NCBI RefSeq assembly: GCF_013369485.1
Contig: NZ_JABWEB010000003.1
Location: 186,001-250,000, forward strand
Direction: 5' to 3'
Source of the DNA: Massilia sp. BJB1822
GTDB taxonomy: Bacteria > Pseudomonadota > Gammaproteobacteria > Burkholderiales > Burkholderiaceae_D
Length of the DNA: 64,000 bases
Part shown: positions 33,301-40,326 of the stretch, in pieces
Position numbering within the stretch: position 1 is the first letter of the stretch
Layout: the number at the start of each line of letters is the position of its first letter
Notes under the pieces: model-generated
Told to the model about the DNA's origin: nothing
The model's input: the letters and a program-made list of their open reading frames with translations, nothing else
Databases searched by the model: none
Translations under genes and position numbers: made by a program

Positions 33301-33487
33301 GCGCAACGGCGCGCTGGAAGGGCATGAAGCCGGGCAAGCCTTCTTTGTCGTCTGCGACCGCTCGACCATGACGCAGGCCGATATCGATAATGGCCGCCTG
33401 GTCTGCGCGGTGGGCGTGGCGCCCGTCAAGCCGGCCGAATTCGTGATCATCCGCATCGGCCTGAAAACCGCCGTGGCCGAAGAGTAA
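30332..33487 (+). CDS. tail sheath protein, large form with inserted domains
   Basis: A 1051-aa protein from ATG 30332 (MPEYLSPAVYVEEVDTGSKP), the usual start of phage and Afp sheath proteins. The N-terminal core runs to about residue 110. A long insert (about 110-620) of repeated beta-rich segments follows (several stretches like AGDEPVRIGDGSD and TLLSSQSAGFAAGKVLRL). The C-terminal sheath domain is conserved (PWLTISDPL, PPSGHVAGIYARTD, VRRLMLFLEKSIERNLNWVV). The sheath contracts to drive the tube through a target envelope. The insert roughly doubles the usual 350-500 aa and would face outward. Confidence 0.9.
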   Translation: MPEYLSPAVYVEEVDTGSKPIEGASTSTAGMVGVCERGPLNVPVLLTNSGDYARLFGGLLDLREFGAHAYLPLAVDGFFRNGGRRLFVSRVSSASAAAASMSLFDRGDDSAQAGVLMRAASAGDGAASSLLVLDAAGLAGDEPVRIGDGSDAEWPVVSAAPAPAPAADCIVLNQPLSQAYPVGAKVRTITETAIATPDFGGVHTLASAHSAGAITLTVRAASPASELEKIDHATQTVRLSWKGARREAVLVASAMRVGPDMFRLTLAHPLAITHGLGTELRIFTATDLKTDLLAAPVTAGDSLCFSSLKAGPNETFEIADGERKELRFIGGPGRIPLTAPLGRALPRGSLVEHLELADGAPTALTSDAAAGARQLLVAERSGIVAGSIVRLRNGAGAEYLTVAALPGTDGGAASGPGALALAHGLRFPAAATDQLVLQTDTITDVGAGHLLLPADADAATLLSSQSAGFAAGKVLRLTTPDGVAHLVNAGAAAPVSASVSEVRLKTGLLGNHPLGATVAARRPMLEVEALDVGAWGKRLRISIEDEAAGLASRANASGTIGANRLRLSSLAGVEAGSVLELRSAAGALIGPAIKVNAIDRASGSAVLATALDAGQLAALAAPGAQIAVRSREFRLNVLLMRRPDPAVPTRSETVEASESFRHLSMDPRHSRFVESVIGAIDGPRRLWDRRPEGESALVRVRDLARPPAPVLPDPREALLRIGPESLADVLPSGAQRAARHALLHGDDGLPGLSPASFIGVDDREALNRRGIFSLKNEDDISIVAAPGQVDVAVQQALISHCEEMRYRFALLDGPPPRNDAIADAQALRQNYDTKHAAMYYPWLTISDPLPANLSAVAEVAVPPSGHVAGIYARTDIERGVHKAPANEVVRGGIAGLRRYLNKAEHDLLNPFPVNINVIRDFRPENRAIRVWGARVLTSDPDYKYVPVRRLMLFLEKSIERNLNWVVFEPNAEPLWARVRYAIVAFLETVWRNGALEGHEAGQAFFVVCDRSTMTQADIDNGRLVCAVGVAPVKPAEFVIIRIGLKTAVAEE

Positions 33488-33505
33488 ACTACCGGGAGAC
33501 GCCGC

Positions 33506-33955
33506 ATGGCTGCCACTGACAATCGCAACGATCCCTTCCGCAGTTTCAATTTCGTGGTCGATTTCGGCGACGACACCATCGCCGGCTTCACCGAAGTCAC
33601 CGGCCTGACCGCCGATGGCGACGCCACCGACTACCGTGAAGGTACGGACAAATTCAACAACGTGCGCAAGCTGCTCGGGCTGCGCAAGTACAGCAACATC
33701 CAGCTCAAGCGCGGCTACACGCGCAACGACAAGATGTGGCGCTGGTACGCCGCCACCGCCAACGGCAACAACGACCGGCGCGACGGCATCATCACCCTGC
33801 AGGACGAACAGCACCGGCCGGTGCTGCGCTGGCGCGTCAAGGCCGCGTGGCTCAACAAGCTGGAGACGAGCGGTTTCAAGGCCAGCGCGAGCGAGGTACT
33901 GATCGAAACGGTGGAGCTGGTGCATGAAGGCGTACTGATGGAAGCGGTGGGCTGA
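33506..33955 (+). CDS. tail tube protein (gp19-like), first copy
   Basis: A 149-aa protein of the phage gp19/Hcp-like tube family: NDPFRSFNFVVDFGDDTIAG at the start, FTEVTGLTADGDATDYREG near 33 and ETVELVHEGVLMEA at the end. Such proteins form hexameric rings that make the inner tube. It lies between the two sheath genes, 18 bp after the first and 4 bp before the second. Confidence 0.9.
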   Translation: MAATDNRNDPFRSFNFVVDFGDDTIAGFTEVTGLTADGDATDYREGTDKFNNVRKLLGLRKYSNIQLKRGYTRNDKMWRWYAATANGNNDRRDGIITLQDEQHRPVLRWRVKAAWLNKLETSGFKASASEVLIETVELVHEGVLMEAVG

Positions 33956-33959
33956 CACC

Positions 33960-35990
33960 ATGCTGGCCGACGACAGCCCCGGCGTGTATTGGGAACAGCT
34001 GGACGGCGCCAACCGCGCCATCGCGCCGGCGCGCATGGACGTCCTGGGCCTGGTGGGCATCGCCCGCAAAGGACCGCTGGACCAGCCGGTGGCGGTGGAG
34101 AATATGCGCCAGTTCGAGACGCGCTTCGGCAGCTTCACCGGCGCCGGCTACCTGGCGTATGCGGCCAAGGCCTTCTTCGACAATGGCGGCCGGCGCGCGT
34201 GGATCGTGCGGGTCGCCGCGCGCGACGGCGCCAACGCCGCCGCTGCCGCCTATGCCGATGTGCGCCTGCCGGCCCTACCCGGCCTGGCCGAAGCGGCCGG
34301 CGTCTGGCGCATCGCCGCCGCCAGCCCGGGCGCCTGGGGCAATGCCTTGCGCGTGACGCTGGAGCCCGGCCGGCGCGTAGCCGCCGTCAGCATCGCCCAG
34401 GGCAGCACCCGCACCTGCATCAGGGTCGGCTCGACCGCAGGTTTTGCGCGCGACACGCTGCTGCGCCTGTCGCAAGGGGGCGCCGTGCTGCTGCGCATCC
34501 TGGCTGCGGTCGACGCGCAGCGCAAGCTGCTGCACCTGGTGCATCCGGACGCGGACCTGCGCCGCCCAACCGATCTCGATCTGGCCGCGCTGGACCCGGG
34601 ACAGCCGATCCGGGTGGAGGCGCTGCGCTACGACCTGGCGGTGCGCGAGGATGGCCGCCTGGTGGCCAGCATCGCCGATCTGTCGCTGGTGCCGGACGAT
34701 GCGCGGCATGGCCCGCGCCTGCTGGCGGGCGCCGGCGCGCCCACCTATACCGATAGCGAGGCCGTGGCCGAGCCGCCCTTCCCGGTGACGATCGCCGCGC
34801 TGTCCGGCGCGGCCGCCGCCGCATCCGCCCCCGCGGCCCCACTCGCCCCAGCCGGCGGCGTGGTGCTGGCGGCGGCCGGCGGCTGCGACGGCCTGGCGGC
34901 ACTGGCGGTGGAAGACTTCATCGGCGCGCCGATTGCCGCGATCGACGGCCCGGACGCACGGCGGCGCGGCTTGCAGGCCCTGGCTCGGCTGCGCCAGCCG
35001 GCCCTGGTGGCGATTCCCGACATCTGCATCCAGCCCCTGCCGCTGCTGGAAATCGAGCCGGCGCGCATGGCGCCGGCCGACCCCTGCGCGCCATGCCGCC
35101 AGCCACCGCCAGCGGCGCCGCCGGCACCGCGCCCGCCGCCCGAACTGCCGCCGCGCTTTTCGGATGCCGACATCGCCCGCGTGCAGCAAGCCCTGGTGGA
35201 GGACTGCGCGCAGCACCAGCACCGCTTTGCCCTGCTCGATCCGCCGTACCGCCAGGCTTCGGACGCGCAGGCCGGCGTGACCGGACTGCAGGATTGGCGC
35301 CGCCGCTTCGACACCCGCCATGCCGCCCTGTACGCGCCCTGGATCAGCGTGACCGATCCCTTGCGTCCCGGCGCCATCCGCCAGATCCCGCCTTCCGGCC
35401 ATGTGGCAGGCCAGTATGCGCTGGCGGAGGCGCTGGAAGGCGTGCACCGCGCCCCGGCCAACCGCGACCTGGCCTGGGCCGAAGGCTGCAGCATGGCCAT
35501 CGACGCGGCCCGTCACGGCATGCTGAACGCCGAAGGCATCAACCTGATACGCCCGGCGCTGGGCCGCGCCCTGCGCATTGCCGGCGCGCGCACCTTGTCG
35601 AGCGATCCCGACGCGCGCTACGTGCCGGTGCGGCGGCTATTGATGTATTTGCTGCGCTCTTTCGAGCAGGCCTCGCAATGGCTGGTATTCGAACCGAACG
35701 ATCACGCCACCCGCGCCGCGCTGGCGCACGCGATGAACGGCTTCCTCGACCTATTGTGGCAGCAAGGCGCGCTGGCCGGCGGCACGCCGGATGCCGCCTA
35801 TGCGCTGCGCTGCGACGAGAGCAACAACCCGCAGGCCGAGCGAGATAACGGCCGGCTGCATTGCGACATCGCGGTGGCGCCGGTGATTCCATATGAATTC
35901 GTGGTCCTGCGCCTGGGCCGCAGCGACAACACGCTCGACGTGTCGGAACGCACCTTGCGCCCGGCCTGGATGGAAGGAGCCGCATCATGA
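33960..35990 (+). CDS. tail sheath protein, second form
   Basis: A 676-aa sheath paralogue (MLADDSPGVYWEQLDGANRA), with the N-terminal GGRRAWIVRVAARDG segment and the C-terminal domain (PWISVTDPLRPG, PPSGHVAGQYALAE, VRRLLMYLLRSFEQASQW) shared with the first sheath. The insert is shorter than in the 1051-aa form. Two sheath types are also found in Afp, where one may be specific for the baseplate end. A Pro-rich loop (CAPCRQPPPAAPPAPRPPPE) lies near residue 385. Confidence 0.88.
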   Translation: MLADDSPGVYWEQLDGANRAIAPARMDVLGLVGIARKGPLDQPVAVENMRQFETRFGSFTGAGYLAYAAKAFFDNGGRRAWIVRVAARDGANAAAAAYADVRLPALPGLAEAAGVWRIAAASPGAWGNALRVTLEPGRRVAAVSIAQGSTRTCIRVGSTAGFARDTLLRLSQGGAVLLRILAAVDAQRKLLHLVHPDADLRRPTDLDLAALDPGQPIRVEALRYDLAVREDGRLVASIADLSLVPDDARHGPRLLAGAGAPTYTDSEAVAEPPFPVTIAALSGAAAAASAPAAPLAPAGGVVLAAAGGCDGLAALAVEDFIGAPIAAIDGPDARRRGLQALARLRQPALVAIPDICIQPLPLLEIEPARMAPADPCAPCRQPPPAAPPAPRPPPELPPRFSDADIARVQQALVEDCAQHQHRFALLDPPYRQASDAQAGVTGLQDWRRRFDTRHAALYAPWISVTDPLRPGAIRQIPPSGHVAGQYALAEALEGVHRAPANRDLAWAEGCSMAIDAARHGMLNAEGINLIRPALGRALRIAGARTLSSDPDARYVPVRRLLMYLLRSFEQASQWLVFEPNDHATRAALAHAMNGFLDLLWQQGALAGGTPDAAYALRCDESNNPQAERDNGRLHCDIAVAPVIPYEFVVLRLGRSDNTLDVSERTLRPAWMEGAAS

Positions 35991-36526
35991 GCATCGCCCA
36001 GCGCCGCGATCCGCTATTGGGCTTCAACTTTCAGGTCAGCCTAATGGAAGCGGGACGCGGGAAGGCCGGCGCGCTGACCACGGTCACGCTGTCGAGCGTC
36101 GGCCTGGTCCGCGTGGCCGGATTTTCCGAATGCAGCGGCCTGGAAGGCACGCTGGAGGCGCACGAATACCAGGCCGGCGGCGTCAATGGCGGCGCGCTGC
36201 GTTTTCCGACCCGCATCAAGTGGTCCAATCTGGTGCTCAAGCGCGGCCTGGGCAGCGACATGATGCTGTGGGACTGGTTCCATGGCTTCGTGACCGGCAA
36301 GGGCACGCGCCGCGACGGCATCGTCGTGCTGCAGGACGCGCAGCATCAGCCGCACACGGTATGGGGCTTTCGCGCCGGCCTGCCGGTGAAGTATAGCGGG
36401 CCGGCGATGAATGCGATGCAATCCAGCGTGGCGATCGAGAGCATCGAGATCGCGCACCAGGGCTTGTACCTGGTGCCTGGCGCTTCGCCGCTGGCCGTCG
36501 CCGCGCGCGCGCTTTCCAACCTTTGA
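35987..36526 (+). CDS. tail tube protein (gp19-like), second copy
   Basis: A 179-aa protein beginning MSIAQRRDPLLGFNFQVSLM, with GFSECSGLEGTLEAHEYQAG and a VAIESIEIAHQGLYLVPGA end, typical of the Afp5-type tube initiator. Overlap with the preceding sheath gene (ATGA) shows coupling. A second tube gene in this place usually makes the first ring on the hub. Confidence 0.88.
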   Translation: MSIAQRRDPLLGFNFQVSLMEAGRGKAGALTTVTLSSVGLVRVAGFSECSGLEGTLEAHEYQAGGVNGGALRFPTRIKWSNLVLKRGLGSDMMLWDWFHGFVTGKGTRRDGIVVLQDAQHQPHTVWGFRAGLPVKYSGPAMNAMQSSVAIESIEIAHQGLYLVPGASPLAVAARALSNL

Positions 36527-36538
36527 GCGGAGGCAGGC

Positions 36539-36727
36539 ATGGACGTCGTGATCCAGGAAATTGTCAGCACCGTGCGCGCGGTCAGCGGCGAGAGCCTGCT
36601 CAACGAACGCACGCTGGCCCAGATCGTGCGCGCGGTGCTGGCCGCGACCGAGGAACGGCAGCGCCGCCAGCAGGAGCGCAGTGCCGACACCCGCGCCAAC
36701 ACCCCCTCGCCCGGAAGGGAGAACTAG
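36539..36727 (+). CDS. DUF5908-like small protein (Afp6-like)
   Basis: A 62-aa helical protein (MDVVIQEIVSTVRAV, then QIVRAVLAATEERQRRQQER) located between the second tube and the LysM hub gene, where DUF5908/Afp6 proteins are found. The very short, charged end is usual. The exact role is unknown; it probably binds the hub. Confidence 0.7.
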   Translation: MDVVIQEIVSTVRAVSGESLLNERTLAQIVRAVLAATEERQRRQQERSADTRANTPSPGREN

Positions 36728-36729
36728 CC

Positions 36730-37443
36730 ATGGCCGAACCGGCACGCGCCACCCTGGTGATCCACTGGACCGGCCGCAGCGACGAGGCGATCGCGCTGGC
36801 CTATAACCCTGCCGAGCTGTCCTTCGACAAGGGCGTGCAGCTGGCCGAGATCACCATCCCGGGGCTGGATTCGCCGCTGCAGCAGTTCGTGCGCGGCCAG
36901 GCCGAGAAACTGTCGCTGGAACTGTTCTTCGACAGCACCGACGACGGCATGGCCAGCGGCGCCCGCAGCGTGACGGAGGACACCGACAAGATCTATGCCC
37001 TGACCCGCATCGAGCCGTCCAGTCATGCGCCGCCGCAGGTCAGCTTCATCTGGGGCAAAGCGGTGCCGGGCCGCTACCTGCCCGCCGCTTCCGGCAACCA
37101 CCGGCGCGAAAGCTTCCGCGGCGTGGTGGAAAGCGTCAAGCAGCGCTTCACCCTGTTCAGTCCGGAAGGGGTGCCGCTGCGCGCCACGGTCACCCTGAGC
37201 ATACGCGAGTTCGTGCCGCTGCACGAACAGCTGGCGCGCGCCAACAAGCAGTCGCCCGACAAGACCCACGCCCACGTGCTGCGCGAACGCGAGACATTGG
37301 CCCATGTGGCGGCAAGCTACTATCTGCGCGCGCAGCGGTGGCGGCCGATCGCCAGCGAGAATGCCATCGATGACGCGCGCCGTCTGGCGCCCGGCCGCCT
37401 GCTACGCGTGCCGGCGCTGGTCGGCGGGCGGAGGACGCCATGA
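36730..37443 (+). CDS. baseplate hub protein with LysM-type end (Afp7/Pvc7-like)
   Basis: A 237-aa protein from ATG 36730. The first 170 residues (IHWTGRSDEAIALAYNPAEL and VEQFRGQ-like turns, SLELFFDSTDDG) match the CIS hub or tube-connector family. The last 55 residues (VLRERETLAHVAASYYLRAQ, then RLAPGRLLRVPAL) form a LysM-like module. It links the tube to the spike. It overlaps the next gene as ATGA. Confidence 0.82.
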   Translation: MAEPARATLVIHWTGRSDEAIALAYNPAELSFDKGVQLAEITIPGLDSPLQQFVRGQAEKLSLELFFDSTDDGMASGARSVTEDTDKIYALTRIEPSSHAPPQVSFIWGKAVPGRYLPAASGNHRRESFRGVVESVKQRFTLFSPEGVPLRATVTLSIREFVPLHEQLARANKQSPDKTHAHVLRERETLAHVAASYYLRAQRWRPIASENAIDDARRLAPGRLLRVPALVGGRRTP

Positions 37444-38645
37444 GCTTCCAGGATCTGTTCGATCTGTCGCGCGATCCGGCCTATCGTGGCTTCTACGTGC
37501 CGCATTTCGAGATTCGCATCGCCGGCCGGCCGCTGCCGGATGCGGTGATCAACGACGTGGTCCAGATTACCTACCACGACAATGTGCGCGAGATCGACAG
37601 TGTCGACCTGACCGTGAATAACTGGGATGCCGGCCGCCAGCGCTTCAAGTACCTGGGCGCCGAGAGCGCCGACGACCTGCCCGGCGGCGCCCATCCCGAC
37701 CCGTTGGCCACGCTGTTCGAACCGGGCGACGCCAAGGTCGAGATATGGCAGGGCTATCTGGGCGAATTGAAACTGGTATCGACCGTCTATTTCACCACCA
37801 TGGAAACCAGTTTCAGCGCATCCGGCGCGCCCACCTTGCAGGTGCGCGGCCTGAACGTGCTGCACACCCTGCGCAAGAAGCAGTACAGCAATGCCTGGTA
37901 CGGCCAGCGGCCCAGCGATATTGCGGAACAGCTGGCGCAGTTGTCCGACGCCGGCAAGAAGCGCCTGCCGCTGCCCCTGGTGCTGGACCCGGCGGCGCGG
38001 CAGCGGGAAAGCGGCATCGATTTCATCGCGCAAGACAACGAATACGACATCGACTTCCTGCTCAACCTGGCGCGCCGCATCGGTTATGAGCTGGTGCTCG
38101 AGCAGCCCAGGGATGGCACGCCGGAGCGCCTGCACTTCGGGCCGTCCGCCAAGGCCGGCCGCCAGGCCGACTACCGGCTGGCCTGGGGCGAAACCCTGAT
38201 CGACTTCAAGCCGCGCCTGTCCACCGCGCGCCAGGTGGCCAAGGTGACGGTCAAGGGCTGGGACCGGGCGCGCAAGAAACCGATCAAGGTCACGGTCGAT
38301 ACCAGCGACAAGGAAGTCAAGCGGCTCAATCCCGACCTGCACCGCCTGCTGGAGAAGACCGACGGGCGCGAGGAAAAGGTGGTGGACGAGTCGGTCGCCA
38401 CCGAGCAGGAGGCGCGCCAGCGCGCCCGCGCCATCATGCTGGACCAGATGAAGCAGATGGTGACGGCCGAAGGCAGCACGGTCGGCCTGCCCAATCTGCG
38501 GGCCGGCAGCCGGCTCGACATCAGCGGCGTCGGCGCGCGCATGAGCGGACTGTATTTCGTCACCGAGACGACTCACGCCTTCTCGGAGGCCGGCTACACG
38601 ACCCGCTTCAAGGCCCGGCGCGAAGACGATCGGGGGCGCAAATGA
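37440..38645 (+). CDS. gpD-like late control protein (N-terminal half of VgrG/Afp8)
   Basis: A 401-aa protein with the gpD/gp27 fold signature: FYVPHFEIRIAGRPL at the start, SVDLTVNNWDAGRQRFKYLG near 60, DIAEQLAQL near 160 and a YFVTETTHAFSEAGYTT end. In classic Afp8 or VgrG, gpD and gpV are one chain. Here they are separate, overlapping genes. It forms the trimeric hub around which the baseplate is built. Confidence 0.88.
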   Translation: MSFQDLFDLSRDPAYRGFYVPHFEIRIAGRPLPDAVINDVVQITYHDNVREIDSVDLTVNNWDAGRQRFKYLGAESADDLPGGAHPDPLATLFEPGDAKVEIWQGYLGELKLVSTVYFTTMETSFSASGAPTLQVRGLNVLHTLRKKQYSNAWYGQRPSDIAEQLAQLSDAGKKRLPLPLVLDPAARQRESGIDFIAQDNEYDIDFLLNLARRIGYELVLEQPRDGTPERLHFGPSAKAGRQADYRLAWGETLIDFKPRLSTARQVAKVTVKGWDRARKKPIKVTVDTSDKEVKRLNPDLHRLLEKTDGREEKVVDESVATEQEARQRARAIMLDQMKQMVTAEGSTVGLPNLRAGSRLDISGVGARMSGLYFVTETTHAFSEAGYTTRFKARREDDRGRK

Positions 38646-39145
38646 AGGCGCCAGGCCAGATGCCGGGCCTGGCCATCGGCATCGTGCGCGAGCGCGACGG
38701 CAAGGGCCAGGTCAAGCTGTCCTACCCATGGCTGGACGATGCGCTGCAAAGCGACTGGGTGCCGGTGGCCGCGGGCATGAGCGGCGGCGGCAGCGGCGTG
38801 TTCATGATGCCCGAGGCGGGCGACGAGGTGGTGGTGGGCTTCCTGCACGGGCAGTTCGAATCGCCGGTGGTGCTGGGATTCCTGTGGAACGGGGTCGACA
38901 AGCCGCCCAGCAACGACCCGCGCGAACGCATGATCTGTTCGCGCAACGGCCATAAGGTCCGCTTCATCGACAGCACCCAGAACGCCGGCGACAAGGGCGC
39001 GCTGGTGGTGGAGGACGCGCACGGCAACACCATCACGCTTTCGAACGGCAAGATCGCGCTGGCCGCTATCGCCATCCTGGAGATCAGCGCGCCGGTCGTC
39101 ACCATCAATGGCCGCGTGGTTCAACCCAGCGCCAGTCCCATCTGA
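38642..39145 (+). CDS. gpV-like baseplate spike protein (C-terminal half of VgrG/Afp8)
   Basis: A 167-aa protein with OB-fold phage baseplate assembly protein V features: GLAIGIVRERDGKGQVKLSY, GVFMMPEAGDEVVVGFLHG and FVLGFLWNG-like strands. It should be the trimeric puncturing spike. No PAAR tip domain is attached and no separate PAAR gene was found. The start overlaps the gpD stop. Confidence 0.88.
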   Translation: MKAPGQMPGLAIGIVRERDGKGQVKLSYPWLDDALQSDWVPVAAGMSGGGSGVFMMPEAGDEVVVGFLHGQFESPVVLGFLWNGVDKPPSNDPRERMICSRNGHKVRFIDSTQNAGDKGALVVEDAHGNTITLSNGKIALAAIAILEISAPVVTINGRVVQPSASPI

Positions 39146-39152
39146 GGCAGCC

Positions 39153-39917
39153 ATGACCCGTATCGACATCAATCTCTCGTCCCAACTGCAGCAGCAACTG
39201 GCGCTGCCGCATTGCGCCGAGCTGCGCCTGCCCAAGCCCAAGCTGCCGCAGATACGGCTGCCCACCGGCGGCAGCATCAAGGCGATCGCCGACCTGACGC
39301 GCGGCATCCCCAGCGACTGCTCGCTCAACGTCAATATCGCCCTGCAGCTGGCGCCCATCATGGCCAGCATCGAATGCCTGGTGAAAGTGCTGGCATTGGT
39401 CAAGCCGCTGATCGACGTGGTCAAGGCGCTCAATCCGCCCGACTTGAAGTCGCTGGCGCAGGCGGTGCCGGACTTCCTGGAAGCCGCCAAAGGCCTGGCG
39501 GGCTGCCTGCTGGTGCCCACGCCGCTGGCCATGATCCCCTTCGTCAAGGATATCCTGCAGCTGATCATTGCCATGCTACGCTGCCTGATCGGCCAGATGC
39601 GCAGCATCCTCGGCAAGCTGGCCGGACTGGAGTTGAAGATCGCCAGCGCGCGCGCGAGCGGCAACACCGATGTGCTGGCCAGCCTCGAATGCGCGCGCGA
39701 AAACTTCAAGCAGGCGATGGACAGCACCATGATGGGCATCGAACCGATCGCCGTGCTGCTGGAACTGGCCGGGCCGTTCATGGGTATCGCCGGGGTCGAT
39801 CCCATCGCGCTGCCGGCCATGGCAGGGGCCGACGAACTGGCGGCGGTCGAACAAAACCTGGCCGCGCTGCAGCAGGTGGTGGATGCGCTGCAGGCCGTCG
39901 TGGACGTACTGCCATGA
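39153..39917 (+). CDS. helical protein of unknown role between spike and gp25 genes
   Basis: A 254-aa protein from ATG 39153. It is mostly helical, with long hydrophobic stretches (LLVPTPLAMIPFVKDILQLI near 130 and IAVLLELAGPFMGIAGV near 205) that could be membrane-associated or packed inside the particle. A tail of leucine-rich helix (LAALQQVVDALQAVVDVL) suggests a coiled coil. It occupies the place where Afp has its PAAR gene; no PAAR repeat is seen in it. I do not recognise the family. Confidence 0.55.
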   Translation: MTRIDINLSSQLQQQLALPHCAELRLPKPKLPQIRLPTGGSIKAIADLTRGIPSDCSLNVNIALQLAPIMASIECLVKVLALVKPLIDVVKALNPPDLKSLAQAVPDFLEAAKGLAGCLLVPTPLAMIPFVKDILQLIIAMLRCLIGQMRSILGKLAGLELKIASARASGNTDVLASLECARENFKQAMDSTMMGIEPIAVLLELAGPFMGIAGVDPIALPAMAGADELAAVEQNLAALQQVVDALQAVVDVLP

Positions 39918-40324
39918 ATCCGGCCGACAGCGCGCCGCGCCCCTTCCTTGGCCAGGGCTTGCGCTTCCCGCTGGAGGTGGCCGGCGGCCGCCTGGCGCTG
40001 TCGCGCGGCGAACGCAAGATCGAGGAATCGATCCGCCTGATCCTGGGCACCGCGCGCGGCGAACGGCTAATGCGGCCGGAACTGGGCTGCGGCGTGCACG
40101 ATCTGGTGTTCGCGCCCGGCAGCAGCGCCACCGAAATGCGCGTGACCGACGCGGTGCGCCAGGCGCTGGTGCTGTACGAGCCGCGCATCGACGTGCTGGA
40201 CGTCGCCGCCGCCAGCCCGGACGGCACGCCGCATGTGCTGCTGATACGGATCGCCTACCGCATCCGCGAAAACAATGCGGTCAGCAATCTGGTTTACCCC
40301 TATTTCATCACGGAAGGAGTCTAG
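39914..40324 (+). CDS. gp25-like baseplate wedge protein (Afp9-like)
   Basis: A 136-aa protein with the lysozyme-like gp25 pattern ALSRGERKIEESIRLILGTA and RGERLMRPELGCGVHDLVFA, then VRQALVLYEPRIDVLDVA. It is a wedge protein that starts sheath assembly around the hub. It overlaps its upstream neighbour (ATGA). Confidence 0.92.
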   Translation: MNPADSAPRPFLGQGLRFPLEVAGGRLALSRGERKIEESIRLILGTARGERLMRPELGCGVHDLVFAPGSSATEMRVTDAVRQALVLYEPRIDVLDVAAASPDGTPHVLLIRIAYRIRENNAVSNLVYPYFITEGV

Positions 40325-40326
40325 CC

